From: JANMDR01 sp031376425
GTDB taxonomy: Bacteria > Pseudomonadota > Gammaproteobacteria > Burkholderiales > Usitatibacteraceae
NCBI GenBank assembly: GCA_031376425.1
Contig: JANMDR010000304.1
Location: forward strand, 1-5,709
Reading direction: 5' to 3'
Length of the DNA stretch: 5,709 nucleotides
In this document: in pieces, positions 3,721-5,709 of the stretch
Position numbering within the stretch: the first letter of the stretch is position 1
How the letters are laid out: each line of letters begins with the position of its first letter
Position numbers and translations under genes: made by a program
The notes under the pieces: generated by a model
The model's input: the letters and a program-made list of their open reading frames with translations, nothing else
The model's database searches: none
Told to the model about the DNA's origin: nothing

Positions 3721-5709
3721 ACTGCTACTATTTTGACTGCGCATTTTTTAAAGTCCGCTTGTTTTGAAATCGGATCCGTAGCATCCAAAGTCACCTTATT
3801 GATGAGCTGCGTGGCATCAAACCACGGCACAAAAATCAAGCCTTGGGGGGGCTTATTGCGACCACGGGTTTCGATGCGGGAGCGCATTTCGCCGCGTCGA
3901 GAAATAACCTTTACCTCACTGCCGCGCCGCAGTTTCAAACGTTTTGCATCTTCGGGATGCATGAACACCACGGCATTTGGAAACGCCTTGTAGAGTTCCG
4001 GCACTCTACCGGTCATCGACCCGGAATGCCAATGCTCCAAGACCCGCCCCGTTGATAACCAAAATGGGTATTCTTTATCGGGCACCTCTGCTGGCGGTTC
4101 ATAAGGTAGGGCAATAATATTTGCTCTATGGTCAGCATTACCGTAAAAATCAAAGCCGCTGCCCGGTTTTACATAAGGATCGGTGCCCTCTTTATAACGC
4201 CACTTTGTTTCTTTACCGTCTACTACAGGCCAGCGCAAACCGCGTTCTTTATGGTAAATATCAAAGTCTGCAAGGTCATGCCCATGGCCTCGACCGAACT
4301 GGGCGTATTCCTCAAACAAGCCTTTTTGCACATAATATCCAAAGGCCTTGGATTCATCATTTTCATAGCCCGCCTCAATTTGCGTCACCGGGAATTTATT
4401 AACTTGACCATTACTAAACAACACCTGATACATGGTCTTGCCCCTATATTCAGGCTTCTTGGCGATGAGCTCCTCAGGCCATACCTCTTCAATTTTAAAG
4501 CGCTTGGAAAACTCCATTAGCTGCCAAAGGTCCGACTTTGCTTCACCGGGCGCTGAAACTAACTGGTGCCAAAACTGGGTACGCCGCTCCGCGTTGCCGT
4601 AGGCACCTTCTTTTTCAACCCACATTGCGGCTGGCAAAATAAGGTCAGCGGCCTGCGCGGTTACAGTCGGATAGGCATCTGATACAACAATAAAATTTTC
4701 AGGATTACGATAGCCCGGCAGCGTTTCTTCCATCATATTGGGTGCCGCTTGCACATTATTATTTACCTGCACCCAGTACGCATTAAGTTTGCCGTCTTTC
4801 AACATACGGTTTTGTTGCACCGCGTGATAGCCTGGCACAGCATTAATAGTGCCTTCCGGTAACTTCCAAAGTTCTTCTGATTTAGCGCGATGCTTAGGGT
4901 TGGTTACCACCATATCAGCGGGCAGGCGATTAGAAAAAGTACCTACCTCACGGGCAGTGCCACAGGCAGATGGTTGGCCAGTAAGTGAGAATGGTGAATT
5001 GCCAGACGTGGAGATTTTTCCAGTCAACAAATGAATGTTATAGACTAAATTATTAGCCCAAACGCCGCGCGTGTGCTGGTTAAACCCCATCGTCCAAAAT
5101 GACACCAATTTAATTTTTGGATTGGCGTAAAGCTCGGCCAAGTCTTTTAATTTTTCAACCGAAACACCCGACAATTTAGATACATATTCTGCCGTATAGG
5201 ATTTTACAAATTCGCGAAATTCATCGAAGTTGGAGGGCTTCATATCGCCAGCATTGTTGGCGTTTTTCGCCTTTTTTTCTAAGGGATGTGAAGGCCTTAA
5301 ACCGTAACCAATATCTTGTGCACCCAGCTTAAAAGTACAGTGCTTACCCACAAAATCTTTATCAACCCGATTGGTACTGATAATGTAATTGGCGATGTAA
5401 TTTAAAATGGCTAAATCCGTTTGCGGCGTAAAGATAATGGGCAAATCAGCTAATTCAAAGCTGCGGTGCTCAAAAACTGACATTACCGCTACCTTCACCG
5501 CAGGATTCGATAAGCGCCTATCTGTAACCCGCGACCATAAAATGGGATGCATTTCTGCCATGTTTGAACCCCAGAGCACAAAGGCATCGGCAGCCTCAAT
5601 GTCGTCATAGCAGCCCATGGGCTCATCCATGCCGAAGGTGCGCATAAAGCCAACTGCAGCAGACGCCATGCAATGACGCGCATTAGGGTCAATATTGTTA
5701 GAGCGGAAA
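3717..5709 (-). CDS. napA: NapA, periplasmic nitrate reductase catalytic subunit (5' end outside window)
   Basis: NapA reduces nitrate to nitrite at a Mo-bis(molybdopterin guanine dinucleotide) centre in the periplasm. The frame is open from the right edge to a TGA at 3719-3717, giving 663 visible residues. E. coli NapA is about 828 residues, so roughly 170 N-terminal residues are outside: the Tat signal and the CxxCxxxC [4Fe-4S] site. The visible part opens with NNIDPNARHCMASA, whose Cys (5670-5672) is the predicted Mo ligand of NapA enzymes. Further conserved blocks follow: GSNMAEMHPILWSR, WTMGFNQHTRGVWANN, GTAREVGTFSNRLPADM, and the C-terminal cofactor-binding domain with STGRVLEHWHSGSMTGR and WFDATQLINKVTLDATDPISKQ. 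The Mo-ligand Cys and the NapA-specific blocks separate it from formate dehydrogenases and from membrane-bound NarG, whose Mo ligand is Asp. It is upstream of napB in the same operon. The reading frame is intact across the visible region. Confidence 0.98.
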   Translation of the reverse strand, partial: FRSNNIDPNARHCMASAAVGFMRTFGMDEPMGCYDDIEAADAFVLWGSNMAEMHPILWSRVTDRRLSNPAVKVAVMSVFEHRSFELADLPIIFTPQTDLAILNYIANYIISTNRVDKDFVGKHCTFKLGAQDIGYGLRPSHPLEKKAKNANNAGDMKPSNFDEFREFVKSYTAEYVSKLSGVSVEKLKDLAELYANPKIKLVSFWTMGFNQHTRGVWANNLVYNIHLLTGKISTSGNSPFSLTGQPSACGTAREVGTFSNRLPADMVVTNPKHRAKSEELWKLPEGTINAVPGYHAVQQNRMLKDGKLNAYWVQVNNNVQAAPNMMEETLPGYRNPENFIVVSDAYPTVTAQAADLILPAAMWVEKEGAYGNAERRTQFWHQLVSAPGEAKSDLWQLMEFSKRFKIEEVWPEELIAKKPEYRGKTMYQVLFSNGQVNKFPVTQIEAGYENDESKAFGYYVQKGLFEEYAQFGRGHGHDLADFDIYHKERGLRWPVVDGKETKWRYKEGTDPYVKPGSGFDFYGNADHRANIIALPYEPPAEVPDKEYPFWLSTGRVLEHWHSGSMTGRVPELYKAFPNAVVFMHPEDAKRLKLRRGSEVKVISRRGEMRSRIETRGRNKPPQGLIFVPWFDATQLINKVTLDATDPISKQADFKKCAVKIVAV

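Noticed and set aside
3721..3744. Upstream ATG (3744) as the napB start
   Set aside because: It would put a polar eight-residue leader before the signal peptide and a longer overlap with napA. The ATGA overlap at 3720 repeats the napB/napC arrangement.
4121..4520. Plus-strand frames opposite napA
   Set aside because: They are shadows of a highly conserved catalytic subunit read on the other strand.

Overview
The window holds the distal part of a periplasmic nitrate reductase (nap) operon, a convergent Fnr-type oxygen-sensing regulator, and the first 425 codons of a secreted glycine-rich beta-helix protein. The best taxonomic guess is a betaproteobacterium of moderate G+C. From memory of the family and without an alignment, the Fnr protein resembles the Burkholderiales-type Fnr/Btr sequences (LRMTR-EIGSYLGLKLETVSR and KVMSREIVRE segments) more than gammaproteobacterial Anr. 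The nap gene order also suits Proteobacteria of this kind.

Layout from left to right. Positions 1-1276 (minus strand): the 5' part of a gene for an exported protein with a long signal peptide, a CSLREA-like segment, beta-helix-like strands and then a very Gly-rich stretch. That stretch includes a 12-residue tandem repeat, and the gene runs off the left edge. Positions 1277-1755: a 479-bp divergent intergenic region with a Shine-Dalgarno sequence for the left gene, several inverted repeats (the clearest is a 26-bp dyad at 1617-1642) and a doubtful Cys-rich small ORF. Positions 1756-2526 (plus strand): fnr, with all four Fe-S cysteines. Positions 2534-5709 (minus strand, transcribed right to left): napA (5' end outside the window), napB and napC, joined by two ATGA stop/start overlaps.

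How the genes work together. NapC, a membrane-anchored tetraheme cytochrome, takes electrons from quinol and passes them to the diheme NapB. NapB reduces the molybdenum enzyme NapA, which converts nitrate to nitrite in the periplasm. No napGH lies between napA and napB, so the visible quinol route is NapC alone. Fnr would sense oxygen through a [4Fe-4S] cluster and adjust transcription on the oxic/anoxic switch. Its position tail-to-tail with nap suggests a functional link, but the nap promoter is outside the window, so direct control cannot be seen here.

I found no mobile element, CRISPR array, tRNA or rRNA. The core genes are well-known families. The less ordinary items are the Gly-rich exported protein with its 36-nt repeats, the dyad upstream of fnr, and a hairpin-forming inverted repeat that contains both stop codons of the convergent genes.
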